In this document: positions 1-8,602 of the stretch, piece after piece
Numbering within the stretch: the stretch's first letter is position 1
Layout of the letters: every line of letters starts with the position of its first letter
Translations under genes and position numbers: made by a program
Assembly (NCBI RefSeq): GCF_003465825.1
Contig: NZ_QSBV01000011.1
Location: forward strand, 1-64,000
Reading direction: 5' to 3'
Origin: Collinsella sp. AF02-46-1
GTDB taxonomy: Bacteria; Actinomycetota; Coriobacteriia; Coriobacteriales; Coriobacteriaceae
Length of the DNA stretch: 64,000 nt
The notes under the pieces: model-generated
Told to the model about the DNA's origin: nothing
Seen by the model: only the letters and a program-made list of their open reading frames with translations
Databases searched by the model: none

Positions 1-1
1 G

Positions 2-193
2 GGCATGCCCCGCCTCTTACACCACATCTCTGTGCGCTACCTGCTCCGCGACATGGAAGCGATGGAAGCGCTCGCATGGCGCATCCACCAGCGCATGCGA
101 AAGCGGTACCGGAATCGTGTCGATGCCCGCAGGAAGAAGCAAGAGGCGTTGCTTAACACGCTGCGGGCGTGTTTTGGGCTTAAGCTGGTCTAA
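2..193 (+). CDS. C-terminal part of an unrecognised basic protein (5' end outside window)
   Basis: A reading frame is open from the first bases of the window to a TAA at 191-193. The visible 62 residues after the ATG at 5 are rich in Arg and Lys (RMRKRYRNRVDARRKK) and end in GLKLV. No ribosome binding site can be judged because the upstream sequence is missing, so this is probably the tail of a longer gene. I do not recognise the family. The adjacent inverted-repeat element suggests an accessory setting. A chance frame cannot be excluded. Confidence 0.45.
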   Translation, partial: GMPRLLHHISVRYLLRDMEAMEALAWRIHQRMRKRYRNRVDARRKKQEALLNTLRACFGLKLV

Positions 194-227
194 TTCACGT
201 CGAAAATAGGGGGTTAATCATATGCCC

Positions 228-444
228 TGGCCAAAATATGGCAAATATGAGTACTGTCACTAAATCAGTAACAGCAAAATCAAAGATTTTAGGACTCGGA
301 GGCGGCATAAAGTAAGAAGATAATAAACAAATGTAGAATAACTAAGCATCAGATTGGCGACACTGAGCGCAAAATCTGTCCGAGAGGTCAAAATTGCCTG
401 TTACTAAATTGGTGACAGTACTCATATTTGCCGTTTTTTGGCCA
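228..444. repeat. 217-bp element with 47-bp imperfect terminal inverted repeats
   Basis: Bases 228-274 and the reverse complement of 398-444 match at about 39 of 47 positions, including the shared block GGCAAATATGAGTACTGTCA. The 123-bp centre has no convincing coding frame. No clear target duplication flanks the ends. The form is that of a MITE or other non-autonomous mobile or structural repeat; it could also fold as a long hairpin RNA. Confidence 0.65.
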
Positions 445-445
445 C

Positions 446-493
446 GGCACCCCAAGAAGGGTGCCCCGGAGCTCCCCATAGGGGAGCTCCGGG
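446..493. other. Two adjacent stem-loops
   Basis: GGCACCC (446-452) pairs with GGGTGCC (459-465). Immediately after it, CCCGGAGCTCCCC (465-477) pairs perfectly with 481-493 around a 3-nt loop. There is no following T-run on either strand, so these are not typical intrinsic terminators, although they may still act as transcription or RNA-stability barriers between the left-edge gene and the promoter at 566. Confidence 0.5.
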
Positions 494-565
494 CTTCACA
501 GAGGCACGAATAGCCCACTCCGACCTGCGAAATCTGTACTCGCGATGCGAATGACGCCCCTAACC

Positions 566-594
566 TTAAACTTTAGCTTGAACTTAGCTATAAT
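566..594 (+). promoter_or_regulatory. Sigma-70-like promoter for the lipoprotein transcript
   Basis: A perfect -10 hexamer TATAAT lies at 589-594, with TTAAAC at 566-571 as a weaker -35 and an ideal 17-bp spacer. It is the only good promoter between the left-edge gene and the lipoprotein, and it implies a transcription start near 601. Confidence 0.6.
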
Positions 595-943
595 GCGCTA
601 CGTTCCTACCAGGCTGTGGTTGCGGACGGACGAAATGCCCGTCCTAGTCCAAGACAGACGCGGTCAAAGGGATCCACGTAAGCGACCGCGTGCGCGCGGC
701 GCGATCATGGCGCGTCCTAGATGTAAGCCGCACCGTCCGTTCTACTTTCTTTGGGGCAATACCGCCTCGCGGGCGAGCGGGCCAGTCGTGAAGGTGGCTG
801 CGGCCTCCCGAGCAAACACCCCGGTGCGCAAGTGTGGGGTCAAATACCAGGTCAGCTGGTGGGAACAATCTGATATTCCGCGCAACGCACGGATCGTATA
901 CGACACAGAAGGCAGGGTAGTGGACATGGTGAGGGGCAGCTTG
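595..943 (+). other. Long untranslated leader ahead of the lipoprotein gene
   Basis: About 340 nt separate the predicted transcription start from the lipoprotein start codon. The frame upstream of the signal peptide is open back to 545, but its translation (many Arg/Pro/Trp, no domain) looks non-coding. Several local hairpins are visible, for example GGACGG pairing with CCCGTCC near 625-646 and GCGGTC pairing with GACCGC near 660-690. I match it to no known riboswitch class. Confidence 0.35.
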
Positions 944-1951
944 ATGCACGCGGCTCGGTTAGGTGCTGGGACCGCAGCGGTCATCGCCGTTTTGGGCCTG
1001 AGCGGATGCGCGTTCAACCCGCTGTCTACGTTCACGACTCCCACGATCGACCAGATCGAGTACGAGACCGTCACGCCCACGGTGTCGGATGATGCCCTGG
1101 TCACTCCCGGTACCCTGACGGTCGCCCTCGATACCTCCGATGCGCCGCAGGCCATGCAGGGCGCTGACGGCGAGCTCACGGGGTATGCAGTCGACGCTGC
1201 CCGCGCCCTCGCAAGCCGCATGGGCCTTAAGGTCGCCTTTGTCGATGCGTCCTCGGCAGGTTCCGCGCTCGGCGACAAAAAGGCTGATATCTTTATCGGC
1301 GAGATCAACTCTACGGACGGGGACGTTAGCTCGCTCGGCACCTGCCTGTACGATGCCGCTTCCGTGTTCGGTAAAACCAGCGATGGTGGGTCGCTAAGCG
1401 TTTCCACCGATACCCTTAACACGTCTACTCTGGGTATCCAGATGTCCTCGGCCTCGCAGGAGGCGCTTGCTAAGCAGAGCATCACCGCCAACCAAAAGAC
1501 CTACTCCAACATCAACGAGTGCTTTGAGGCGCTCGAGTCCGGCGAGGTCGACTATGTGATCTGCGACTCCACGGCCGGCGGCTACCTTGCACGCCTGATG
1601 AGCGAGATCTCCTATGTCGGTGCGCTCGAGGCACCCTCGACGCTTGGTGTTGCGGGCCTCTCGTCCAATGACGAACTGTGCCGTGCCGTGAGCGATGCCC
1701 TCGACGGTATTACGGCCGACGGCACGCTCGAGGCGGTCCACTGCGTCTGGTACGGCACGATGCCCTACGACCTCACCACTAAGACGGTTTCGGGCGCTAA
1801 CGTGCAGCCGGGCGACTCTGAGTCCAGTGAGACCACGTCCTCTGGCAGCGAGTCCTCCGATTTCAACAATGAGACCGCATCCTCCGAAGACAAATCGTCC
1901 AGCCAGGAAGACACCATCACCGACGACGACATTAACAAGCTTAATAGCTAG
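944..1951 (+). CDS. Lipoprotein, solute-binding protein family 3-like
   Basis: The 335-residue product begins with a lipoprotein signal: a hydrophobic stretch then the lipobox LSGC with Cys22 as the lipidated residue. The mature part has the order typical of amino-acid or polar-compound binding proteins of ABC importers (TLTVALDTSDAPQAM, then ELTGYAVDAARALASRMGLKV). The last 50 residues are rich in Ser, Glu, Asp and Thr and likely disordered. I chose ATG 944 because GAGGGGC sits 6 nt before it; ATG 926 is an alternative. No permease or ATPase gene adjoins it, so it may be an orphan binding protein or a sensor. It is followed by a strong terminator. Confidence 0.75.
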   Translation: MHAARLGAGTAAVIAVLGLSGCAFNPLSTFTTPTIDQIEYETVTPTVSDDALVTPGTLTVALDTSDAPQAMQGADGELTGYAVDAARALASRMGLKVAFVDASSAGSALGDKKADIFIGEINSTDGDVSSLGTCLYDAASVFGKTSDGGSLSVSTDTLNTSTLGIQMSSASQEALAKQSITANQKTYSNINECFEALESGEVDYVICDSTAGGYLARLMSEISYVGALEAPSTLGVAGLSSNDELCRAVSDALDGITADGTLEAVHCVWYGTMPYDLTTKTVSGANVQPGDSESSETTSSGSESSDFNNETASSEDKSSSQEDTITDDDINKLNS

Positions 1952-2017
1952 TTATTGCTAGGGGTGGTGTCTCCTATACGTTGGAAAGGATGCCTCTTCA
2001 CGGTTTCAACACGCACT

Positions 2018-2051
2018 GCCGGGCTTCCCCAATAGGGGAGCCCGGCTTTTT
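2018..2051 (+). terminator. Intrinsic terminator of the lipoprotein gene
   Basis: GCCGGGCTTCCCC (2018-2030) pairs with GGGGAGCCCGGC (2035-2046) around AATA, one base bulged, followed directly by TTTTT. Confidence 0.85.
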
Positions 2052-2268
2052 CATCTCTATAAAACCAGCAGGTCAAAGCCAATTTTCGGGACCAAATACA
2101 AAGTCGCCGGCTCCCTCCTATAGCGCACTTTGCCACAGAAAAGTGCGAGACTTCGGTATGCGGTATCAAGCAATCGTTATTCGGGTCTTTGGGAATCCGC
2201 GTGATTAAATGCACGGCAATGGGTACATAGCCAGTACAGTAAGTCCCCGAGGCAGATTGGAGCCACGT
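2052..2268. other. Intergenic region upstream of hpf
   Basis: No gene is visible. A small hairpin CGCACTT (2124-2130) / AAGTGCG (2141-2147) is present, and AAAACCAGCAGGT at 2061-2073 resembles a core found in other intergenic repeats of the window. I could not place a confident hpf promoter. Confidence 0.4.
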
Positions 2269-2853
2269 ATGGATATCAAGGTTTCTGGACGCAAGACGAC
2301 GGTAACCGATGCTCTGCGTGCGCATGTGGATGAGAAGATCGGCGAGGCGCTCAAGGTTTTCGATATCGAGCCCATGACGGTCGACGTTGTACTTCGCTAT
2401 GAGAAGAACCCCTCGAACCCCAACCCGGCAATCGTCGAGGTTACGGTTCGTGCCCGCGGTTCGGTGATTCGCGTTGCCGAGCACGGTGCAGATATGTACG
2501 CCGCCATCGACCTCTCCGCCGATAAGGTCACCCGCCAGCTGCGTAAGTTCAAGACCAAGGTCGTGGACAACCGCCAGGGCGGTGCCAGCGCCGCGGATGT
2601 CGCGCCGGTCGAACGCGTCGAGGATCTGGCCGACCTGCTGCTGCCCGAGGAGGAGGACGACCTGCTCGTCCGCGAGAAGGTTATCGACGTCACCCCGATG
2701 ACTGAGGAGCAGGCGCTGGTGCAGACCGATCTGCTGGGTCACGACTTCTACGTGTTCGAGAACGCGACGACTGGCCTCATCAATGTGGTGTATCACCGTA
2801 AGAATGGTGGATATGGCATCATCAAGCCCCGCATCGAAACACTTGACGAGTAA
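2269..2853 (+). CDS. hpf: Long-form ribosome hibernation promoting factor HPF
   Basis: The 194-residue protein binds the ribosomal decoding region and drives 100S dimer formation in resting cells. Residues 1-100 form the S30AE/YfiA domain (MDIKVSGRKTTVTDALRAHV opening). After an acidic linker, residues about 135-190 are the dimerisation domain (TEEQALVQTDLLGHDFYVF, then GGYGIIKP). Its length is normal for the long form of Gram-positive bacteria. ATG 2269 is chosen because the conserved domain starts there and TTGGAG lies 7 nt upstream. It is a single-gene unit closed by the terminator at 2883. Confidence 0.93.
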   Translation: MDIKVSGRKTTVTDALRAHVDEKIGEALKVFDIEPMTVDVVLRYEKNPSNPNPAIVEVTVRARGSVIRVAEHGADMYAAIDLSADKVTRQLRKFKTKVVDNRQGGASAADVAPVERVEDLADLLLPEEEDDLLVREKVIDVTPMTEEQALVQTDLLGHDFYVFENATTGLINVVYHRKNGGYGIIKPRIETLDE

Positions 2854-2882
2854 AATACGTTAACTTGCATGAGTTAACGGTT

Positions 2883-2914
2883 GGCGGCCATCCCATGCGG
2901 ATGGCCGCCTTTTT
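2883..2914 (+). terminator. Intrinsic terminator of hpf
   Basis: GGCGGCCATCC (2883-2893) pairs perfectly with 2899-2909 around CATGC, followed by TTTTT. A second small palindrome, CGTTAAC/GTTAACG, precedes it at about 2858-2879. Confidence 0.88.
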
Positions 2915-2932
2915 ACGTAAGGAGTCGCTTTG

Positions 2933-3886
2933 ATGGACAAGGCCGCATCCGCCGGTCATTCGGACCGTTGCCGCATCGTCGTCGATACCTGCTGCGACTT
3001 TAGCCCCGAGGTCGCCGCGAACCTCGATGTCGATATCTTGGGCTTCCCCTTCATTATCGATGGCGAGGAGCGCACGGACGATATCTGGTCGAGCATCACG
3101 CCTAAGGAGTTCTACGACCGCATGCGCGCCGGCGCTCGCGTGTCTACCTCCGCCGTGTCACTCGGTCGCTATATCGAGTTCTTTACCGAGTGCGCCAAAG
3201 AGGGCACGCCCACGGTCTACCTGTGCTTTACCTCGGCGCTGTCGTCGAGCTACAACTCCGCGTGCCAGGCGGCGGACGCCGTGCGCGCCGAGTATCCCAA
3301 CTTTGAGCTCTACGTGGTCGACAACGCTCTGCCCTGCGCGACCGGCGCGCTCTTGGCGCTCGAGGCCGTGCGCCAGCGTTCGGCGGGACTGACCGCCAAG
3401 CAGCTGGTCGATTGGGCAAACGAGGCAAAGACCTACGTGCACGGCTACTTTACGCTCGAGAGCTTCGACGCACTGGCTGCCGGCGGCCGCATTCCGCCCG
3501 CGGCGGCACAGCTCACGGCAAAGCTCGACGTCAAGCCCGAGCTCTCCTACGACCTGGCCGGCTCGCTGTCGCTGATCGGCGTCAACCGCGGCCGCAAGAA
3601 GGCGCTCAAGTCCATCCTCAAGTCGTTCCGCGAGAACTACGTGCCCGATCGCACCATGCCCATCGCCATCATGACGGCCGATGCCGAGAAGGACGGCGAC
3701 TGGCTCGAAGCCGCCATCCGCAAGGAGGAGGGCTGCGCCGACGTCACGATCATTCGCAGCTCCGTGGGCCCCACCATCGGCTCGCACGTGGGCCCCGGCA
3801 TGGTGGCCTGCGCGTTTTGGGGCAAGAACCGCGCCGACAAGGCATCGCTTTCCGACCGCATCGCCCGCCGCGTGCGCGGTCAGTAG
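2933..3886 (+). CDS. DegV family fatty-acid-binding protein
   Basis: The 317-residue product matches DegV proteins, which bind a fatty acid in a cleft and, where studied, deliver it to fatty-acid kinase for phospholipid synthesis. Family marks are RIVVDTCCDFSPE at residues 15-27, SVSLGRY-type contacts in VSTSAVSLGRYIEFF near residue 70, and ESFDALAAGGRIPPAAAQL near residue 180. The start is ATG 2933, with AAGGAG 8 nt upstream. It lies between two terminated units and has no evident operon partner. Confidence 0.88.
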   Translation: MDKAASAGHSDRCRIVVDTCCDFSPEVAANLDVDILGFPFIIDGEERTDDIWSSITPKEFYDRMRAGARVSTSAVSLGRYIEFFTECAKEGTPTVYLCFTSALSSSYNSACQAADAVRAEYPNFELYVVDNALPCATGALLALEAVRQRSAGLTAKQLVDWANEAKTYVHGYFTLESFDALAAGGRIPPAAAQLTAKLDVKPELSYDLAGSLSLIGVNRGRKKALKSILKSFRENYVPDRTMPIAIMTADAEKDGDWLEAAIRKEEGCADVTIIRSSVGPTIGSHVGPGMVACAFWGKNRADKASLSDRIARRVRGQ

Positions 3887-3984
3887 GCAAGTAGCGCGGC
3901 CGTAATCGATCCCAACTCACAGCCCAAACGCTGGCACCGAGTATTCAACCTGGTAATAACACCCAACCCAAAAGGAAAGGTTTC

Positions 3985-5064
3985 ATGGCAAACAAGCTCT
4001 CTGTCGCATTTATCGGCACCGGAATCATGGGTGCCCCCATCGCCGGCCACATCCTGGATGCCGGCTATCCCGTCACGGTCAACAACCGCACCAAGTCCAA
4101 GGCTGCAGCGCTCGTTGAGCGCGGTGCCGTCTGGGCCGATACGCCGGCAGATGCCGCGGCGAACGCCGACGTCGTCTTTACCATGGTGGGTTATCCCTCC
4201 GAGGTCGAGGAGCTCTACCTGGCGGGCGACGGCCTGCTGGCCTGCACCAAGCCCGGCGCGGTGCTGATCGACCTCACCACGAGCTCGCCCGAGCTGGCGC
4301 GCGACATTGCCGAGGCCGCTCAGGTTTCTGGTCGCATGGCGTTTGACTGCCCCGTCACCGGCGGCGAGTCGGGCGCTATCGCCGGTACGCTCACGGCTAT
4401 CGTGGGCGCTACCGAGAACGACATCGCGCCGGTCCGCGATATCCTTGCCACCTTTGCGGCCAACATCTGCTGCTTCGACGGCGCCGGCAAGGGCCAGGCT
4501 GCCAAGCTCGCCAACCAGGTGTCGCTGGGCGCCTGCATGGTCGGCATGGCAGACGCCATGGCATTTGCCGAGCTGAGCGGCCTCGATCTGGAGAAGACCC
4601 GCCAGATGATCCTGGGCGGCACCGGCAAGTCCGGCGCCATGGAGAGCCTGGCTCCCAAGGCGCTCGACGGCGACTACAAGCCCGGCTTTATGGTCGAGCA
4701 CTTCATTAAGGACCTGCGTCTGGCGCTCGCTTACGCCGACGACCGCGAGCTTGCGCTGCCCGGCGCCGACGTGGCCTTTACGCTCTATGACATGCTCGAC
4801 GCCATCGGTGGTGCCAAGCTGGGCACCCAGGCCATCACAGTCCTCTATAAGGAGGAGGCCGACGCTATCGCCGCCGGTCTGGACTGGTCGCAGTATCGCC
4901 CCGAGGAGCATGGTGCTCACGAGGAAGGCTGCGGTTGCGGCGAGCACGGCGACGACCATGAGTGCGGTTGCGGTCACCATCACGGCGAGGACCACGAGTG
5001 CTACGGCGGCCACGGCCATGACGACGGCCACGAGTGCTGCTGCGGCCACCATCACGGGGAGTAG
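3985..5064 (+). CDS. 3-hydroxyisobutyrate-dehydrogenase-like reductase with a His/Cys-rich tail
   Basis: This 359-residue member of the beta-hydroxyacid dehydrogenase family (MmsB/GarR type) has a Rossmann NAD(P)-binding start (AFIGTGIMGAPIA), the substrate-binding signature FDCPVTGGESGA and the catalytic lysine region GKGQAAKLANQ. The enzyme core ends near residue 300, the usual family length. The last 53 residues (307-359) are an added tail with 14 His and 8 Cys in repeated GCGCGEHGDDHEC- and GHHHG-type blocks, as in metal-storage or chaperone extensions. Its substrate cannot be told from sequence. It starts a run of closely spaced genes to 7304. Confidence 0.85.
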   Translation: MANKLSVAFIGTGIMGAPIAGHILDAGYPVTVNNRTKSKAAALVERGAVWADTPADAAANADVVFTMVGYPSEVEELYLAGDGLLACTKPGAVLIDLTTSSPELARDIAEAAQVSGRMAFDCPVTGGESGAIAGTLTAIVGATENDIAPVRDILATFAANICCFDGAGKGQAAKLANQVSLGACMVGMADAMAFAELSGLDLEKTRQMILGGTGKSGAMESLAPKALDGDYKPGFMVEHFIKDLRLALAYADDRELALPGADVAFTLYDMLDAIGGAKLGTQAITVLYKEEADAIAAGLDWSQYRPEEHGAHEEGCGCGEHGDDHECGCGHHHGEDHECYGGHGHDDGHECCCGHHHGE

Positions 5065-5069
5065 CGCCC

Positions 5070-5498
5070 ATGAGCTGGACGTTCGTGGTGCTTGCGCTGG
5101 TACTCTTTCTCTTCGCGATTTACATTGGCTTTTTGTGCGGCCAGTGGGCCTGCGAAAAGCGCGTGATCACCAAGCGCGACTACTGGATTGCCAACTTTGC
5201 AGGCGCGGCGGCAGTCGTCCTACTGACCTGGGTGTTCTCGCTGTTCCCGCTGGTGCAGTTTGCGCCGATCGGCTGGCTCGGCGGCTTTATCGCCGGTCTT
5301 AAGATGAGCTTTGGCGAGTCCGTCGGTCCGTGGCGCAAGCACGACGAGGTCTTTAACGTCAACAAGGCTCATCGCGCCGCCGCCGACGCGGGCGACGCTG
5401 AGGAACGCCGCCGTGCGCGTCGCAATGGCGCGGCCGACCGACAGCTCATCTCGGTCACCGATGACAGCAAGGGTGCTGGCAAGCACGCTAAGAAATAG
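5070..5498 (+). CDS. Small two-helix membrane protein of unknown function
   Basis: The 142-residue protein has two predicted membrane helices (about residues 5-23 and 37-57, with a short third hydrophobic stretch near 65-80) followed by a charged cytosolic tail rich in Arg, Ala and Asp. ATG 5070 follows the dehydrogenase stop by 5 bp, with GGGGAG as a ribosome site inside the end of that gene, so the two are probably co-transcribed. I do not recognise a family. Confidence 0.75.
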   Translation: MSWTFVVLALVLFLFAIYIGFLCGQWACEKRVITKRDYWIANFAGAAAVVLLTWVFSLFPLVQFAPIGWLGGFIAGLKMSFGESVGPWRKHDEVFNVNKAHRAAADAGDAEERRRARRNGAADRQLISVTDDSKGAGKHAKK

Positions 5499-5513
5499 TA
5501 AGAAGAGGTAACT

Positions 5514-6212
5514 ATGGCAGAAAACAAAGACGAACAGCTCACCGACGAGGAGCTGGCACAGCTTCAGCTGGCAGAGGAGAACGAGAACGCCGTCGACCGT
5601 CTGGTCAAGGAGCTCGGCTGCCCCACGCGCCGCATCCGCCAGTTTGCCGCCCGCGTGCTGCATCTGCTTGCCGAGCGCGATCCGCAGCGCGTCGTGCCCT
5701 GCGTGCCCGCGCTGATCGAGGCGCTCGACCGCCCCGAGGCTCAGACCCGCTGGGAGGCTCTCGATGCCCTGACGGCGCTCGCCACTACCTGCCCCGAGCA
5801 GCTGGGCGATGCCTTTGAGGGCGCCGAGACCGCGCTGTTTGACGAGATTTCCTCCACGCTGCGCTATGCCGCCTTCCGCCTGCTGTGCGTGTGGGGCGCC
5901 ACGAGCGTCGAGCGTTCGCGCGAGGCTTGGCCCATCCTGGACGAGGCCATCCAGTGCTACCACGGCGACCTTGAGTATCGCGACATGCTCGGTTGCCTGT
6001 ACGAGTTTTGCCAGGGCGAGATCGACGCCGAGGTTGCCGAGAAGCTTGCGCTGCGCCTTAAGTTCGATGCCGAGAACGGTAAGGGCAGCTATCTCAAGGC
6101 CCGTTCGAGCGAGATTTGCGAAATGCTTGTTAAACGTTTTGGCCTGGATCTCTCCAAAAAGAAGAAGCGTGCTAGCGTTAAAAAAGCTGACGACGCCGAG
6201 GACGAGGAGTAA
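5514..6212 (+). CDS. HEAT-repeat-like cytosolic protein
   Basis: This 232-residue, Leu/Ala/Glu-rich helical protein has repeated helical pairs in residues 25-150 (RIRQFAARVLHLLAERD, ALIEALDRPEAQTRWEALDALTAL, TLRYAAFRLLCVWGA) that look like HEAT or armadillo repeats, and a Lys-rich then acidic C-terminus. It starts 15 bp after the preceding gene behind AAGAGG, and the dehydrogenase gene starts 6 bp after its stop. Such proteins usually scaffold protein contacts; no specific role can be named. Confidence 0.75.
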   Translation: MAENKDEQLTDEELAQLQLAEENENAVDRLVKELGCPTRRIRQFAARVLHLLAERDPQRVVPCVPALIEALDRPEAQTRWEALDALTALATTCPEQLGDAFEGAETALFDEISSTLRYAAFRLLCVWGATSVERSREAWPILDEAIQCYHGDLEYRDMLGCLYEFCQGEIDAEVAEKLALRLKFDAENGKGSYLKARSSEICEMLVKRFGLDLSKKKKRASVKKADDAEDEE

Positions 6213-6218
6213 CAGATT

Positions 6219-7304
6219 ATGGCGCACGATGTAGTCCTGATTCCCGGTGACGGTATCGGTCCCGAGATTACGAAGGCCATGCGCCGCGTGGTCGAGGCCG
6301 CCGGTGTCCAGATCAATTGGAATGTCCAGGAGGCCGGTGCCGGCGTCATGGACGAGTTTGGCACGCCGCTGCCCCAGCACGTGCTCGATGCGGTCGCCGA
6401 GACCAAGGTTGCTATCAAGGGCCCCATCACCACGCCGGTCGGTACGGGCTTCCGCAGCGTTAACGTGGCCCTGCGCAAGCATTTTGACCTGTACGCCTGC
6501 GTGCGCCCCTGCCTGTCGCAGCCGGGCGACGGCTCGCGCTTCCGCGACGTCGACCTGGTTATCGTGCGCGAGAACACCGAGGACCTCTACGCCGGCATCG
6601 AGTTCGATGAGGGCGCTGCCGAGGTCGAGGAACTCTCGCAGCTCGTCGAGCGCTCGGGCCAGAAGACCTTCGCCGCTGATTCCGCCATCTCGATCAAGCC
6701 CATCTCCATCGCCAAGAGCCGCCGCATTGTGGAGTACGCCTTTGAGTATGCCCGCCGCTGCGGCCGCAAAAAGGTGACGGCCGTGCACAAAGCCAACATC
6801 ATGAAAGCGACCGACGGCCTGTTCCTGCGTGTGGCGCGCGAGGTGGCCGCCAACTATCCCGATATCGAGTTCAACGACAAGATCGTCGACGCCACCTGCA
6901 TGGGCCTGGTCCAGAACCCCAACGACTTCGATGTCCTGGTGCTGCCCAACCTGTACGGCGACATCGTGAGCGACCTGTGCGCTGGCCTGGTGGGCGGCTT
7001 AGGCATGGCCCCCGGCTCCAACATCGGTGCCGACTGCGCAATCTTTGAGGCTACGCATGGCTCCGCGCCCGATATCGCCGGCCAGGATATCGCCAACCCC
7101 ACGGCCGAGATCCTCTCTGCTGCGATGATGCTCGATCACCTGGGCGAGAACGATGCTGCCAATCGCATTCGTGCCGCCGTATCTGCCACGCTCGACGAAG
7201 GTGAGCAGGTTACCGGTGACGTGCGTCGTGCCCAGACCGGTTCCGTTGAGGGCGCCGTGGGCACGCAGGCCTTCGCCGATGCCGTTATCGCGCACCTGGT
7301 CTAA
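6219..7304 (+). CDS. Isocitrate/isopropylmalate dehydrogenase family, probably NAD-dependent isocitrate dehydrogenase
   Basis: The 361-residue enzyme carries the family marks [13 protein letters not shown] at the start, [20 protein letters not shown] (substrate loop with Ser and Arg contacts), [27 protein letters not shown] and [25 protein letters not shown]. The combination of SxNVALRK and the short length fits NAD-dependent isocitrate dehydrogenase better than 3-isopropylmalate or tartrate dehydrogenase, because no leuC/D or other leucine genes are near. It would oxidatively decarboxylate isocitrate to 2-oxoglutarate. It is the last gene of the tight cluster and is followed by a terminator. 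Confidence 0.85.
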   Translation: MAHDVVLIPGDGIGPEITKAMRRVVEAAGVQINWNVQEAGAGVMDEFGTPLPQHVLDAVAETKVAIKGPITTPVGTGFRSVNVALRKHFDLYACVRPCLSQPGDGSRFRDVDLVIVRENTEDLYAGIEFDEGAAEVEELSQLVERSGQKTFAADSAISIKPISIAKSRRIVEYAFEYARRCGRKKVTAVHKANIMKATDGLFLRVAREVAANYPDIEFNDKIVDATCMGLVQNPNDFDVLVLPNLYGDIVSDLCAGLVGGLGMAPGSNIGADCAIFEATHGSAPDIAGQDIANPTAEILSAAMMLDHLGENDAANRIRAAVSATLDEGEQVTGDVRRAQTGSVEGAVGTQAFADAVIAHLV

Positions 7305-7363
7305 GGCATGCAGGCTGCAAACGCCTAAATAGTACTTAAGTGTTTGCGTATAACCTAAGAATC

Positions 7364-7392
7364 AATACGCCCGGCGCTCCGTCGGGCGTATT
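7364..7392 (+). terminator. Hairpin terminator after the isocitrate dehydrogenase gene
   Basis: AATACGCCCG (7364-7373) pairs perfectly with 7383-7392. The T-tract is short (TATT within the stem end, then CTATT), so it may be a weak terminator. Confidence 0.65.
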
Positions 7393-7430
7393 CTATTGGG
7401 GACTATGTTTCCTAACAAGGAGTAACTGAT

Positions 7431-8525
7431 ATGGGTCTGATTCAAAAGAAGGACGAGAAGGACGAGATCGACGGCATCCAGATCATCGAGCGCGGCGAAG
7501 GCCCCGACGGTGACGAGGACGAGAAGATCGACCTGGTCGCCGGTACGTCTGCCGAGCACATTGCTGCTGGCACGACGGCCGAGGAAGAGGACGCCCGTCT
7601 GGAGGCTCAGATCGCCGCAGATGCCGCTGACGAGAATCTGATGCCCGAGGCCCAGGATGAGGACGACGATATCCTGGGTTCCGACGGGGACGATCACGTA
7701 TCCAAGCACAAGAAGACGATGATTGCCGCCTTTGTGGTTGCAGTCGTAATCGCTGCGGTGGTCGGCTTCTTTATTGGCAATGGCGGCTTTGGCGGCAAGG
7801 GCGTCGGTTCGTCGACCCTGACCGAGGACCAGCTCGATTCGACCGTGGCAAGCTATAGTTATAACGGCAAGAAGAGCGACATCACCGCGCGCGAGGCCAT
7901 CGAGAGCCAGTACAGCCTCGATACCGTCAAGGATAGCAACGGCAACTACACCGCCCCCTCTGCCGACGTCATCCTGTCCTACGTGCGCAACAAGATTCTG
8001 CTCGATGCTGCCGAGGACGAGGGCATTACCGTCTCTTCTAAGGAGATGAAGAAGTACGCCGAGGATTCTATCGGCACCTCGGACTACGACACCATGGCCA
8101 AGCAGTATGGCGTGTCCAAGGACCAGGCCAAGCGGATCGTCCGCCAGTCCGCGACGCTGCAGAAGCTCTACAAGAAGAAGGTGGGCGATGCTTCCGCGAG
8201 CATGCCGACCGCTCCGACTGAGCCTTCTGACGGCAACGAGGACACCGCGAGCAAGGATTACGCCGATTACATCATCAACCTTGCCGGTGACGAGTGGGAT
8301 AGCTCGAAGGGCACCTGGAAGGACGAGAACAGCACCTACGCTAAGGCCTTCGCTAACGATGCCTTTACCGCCGAAAGTGCCACCTATAAGCAGGCCATGA
8401 CCGCCTATTACACCGCCTACCAGCAGTATTCCTCGCAGGCCTCAAGCGCTAGCTCCAAGTGGACCGAGTATGCTAACGGCCTCTATGCCAAGGCCAACAT
8501 CAGCATCTACGGCCTGTTTGCGTAA
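7431..8525 (+). CDS. Membrane-anchored SurA-N-like protein
   Basis: The 364-residue protein has an acidic cytosolic N-terminus (1-95), one membrane helix (about 99-122, MIAAFVVAVVIAAVVGFFIG) and an outer domain. Residues 145-260 (SDITAREAIESQYSL, ILSYVRNKILLDAAEDEGITVSSKEMKKYAE) resemble the helical SurA N-terminal chaperone domain found in PrsA/SurA proteins, but I see no parvulin isomerase domain. It may act in folding of secreted proteins or simply use the fold. AAGGAG lies 8 nt upstream of the ATG. Single-gene unit with its own terminator. Confidence 0.75.
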   Translation: MGLIQKKDEKDEIDGIQIIERGEGPDGDEDEKIDLVAGTSAEHIAAGTTAEEEDARLEAQIAADAADENLMPEAQDEDDDILGSDGDDHVSKHKKTMIAAFVVAVVIAAVVGFFIGNGGFGGKGVGSSTLTEDQLDSTVASYSYNGKKSDITAREAIESQYSLDTVKDSNGNYTAPSADVILSYVRNKILLDAAEDEGITVSSKEMKKYAEDSIGTSDYDTMAKQYGVSKDQAKRIVRQSATLQKLYKKKVGDASASMPTAPTEPSDGNEDTASKDYADYIINLAGDEWDSSKGTWKDENSTYAKAFANDAFTAESATYKQAMTAYYTAYQQYSSQASSASSKWTEYANGLYAKANISIYGLFA

Positions 8526-8568
8526 GATCTGTCTGCACTACTGCGCGCTAACCGATCTACCTGATTAA

Positions 8569-8602
8569 GCCCGCTAGAACGACAAAGTTCTAGCGGGCAT
8601 TT
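8569..8602 (+). terminator. Intrinsic terminator
   Basis: GCCCGCTAGAAC (8569-8580) pairs perfectly with 8587-8598, followed by ATTTTGTT. Confidence 0.85.

Noticed and set aside
545..943. N-terminal extension of the lipoprotein
   Set aside because: It would bury the signal peptide inside the protein; the extension has no domain and ATG 944 has a good ribosome site.
5220..6788. 522-codon frame opposite the HEAT-like and isocitrate dehydrogenase genes
   Set aside because: Antisense shadow spanning two well-supported genes.
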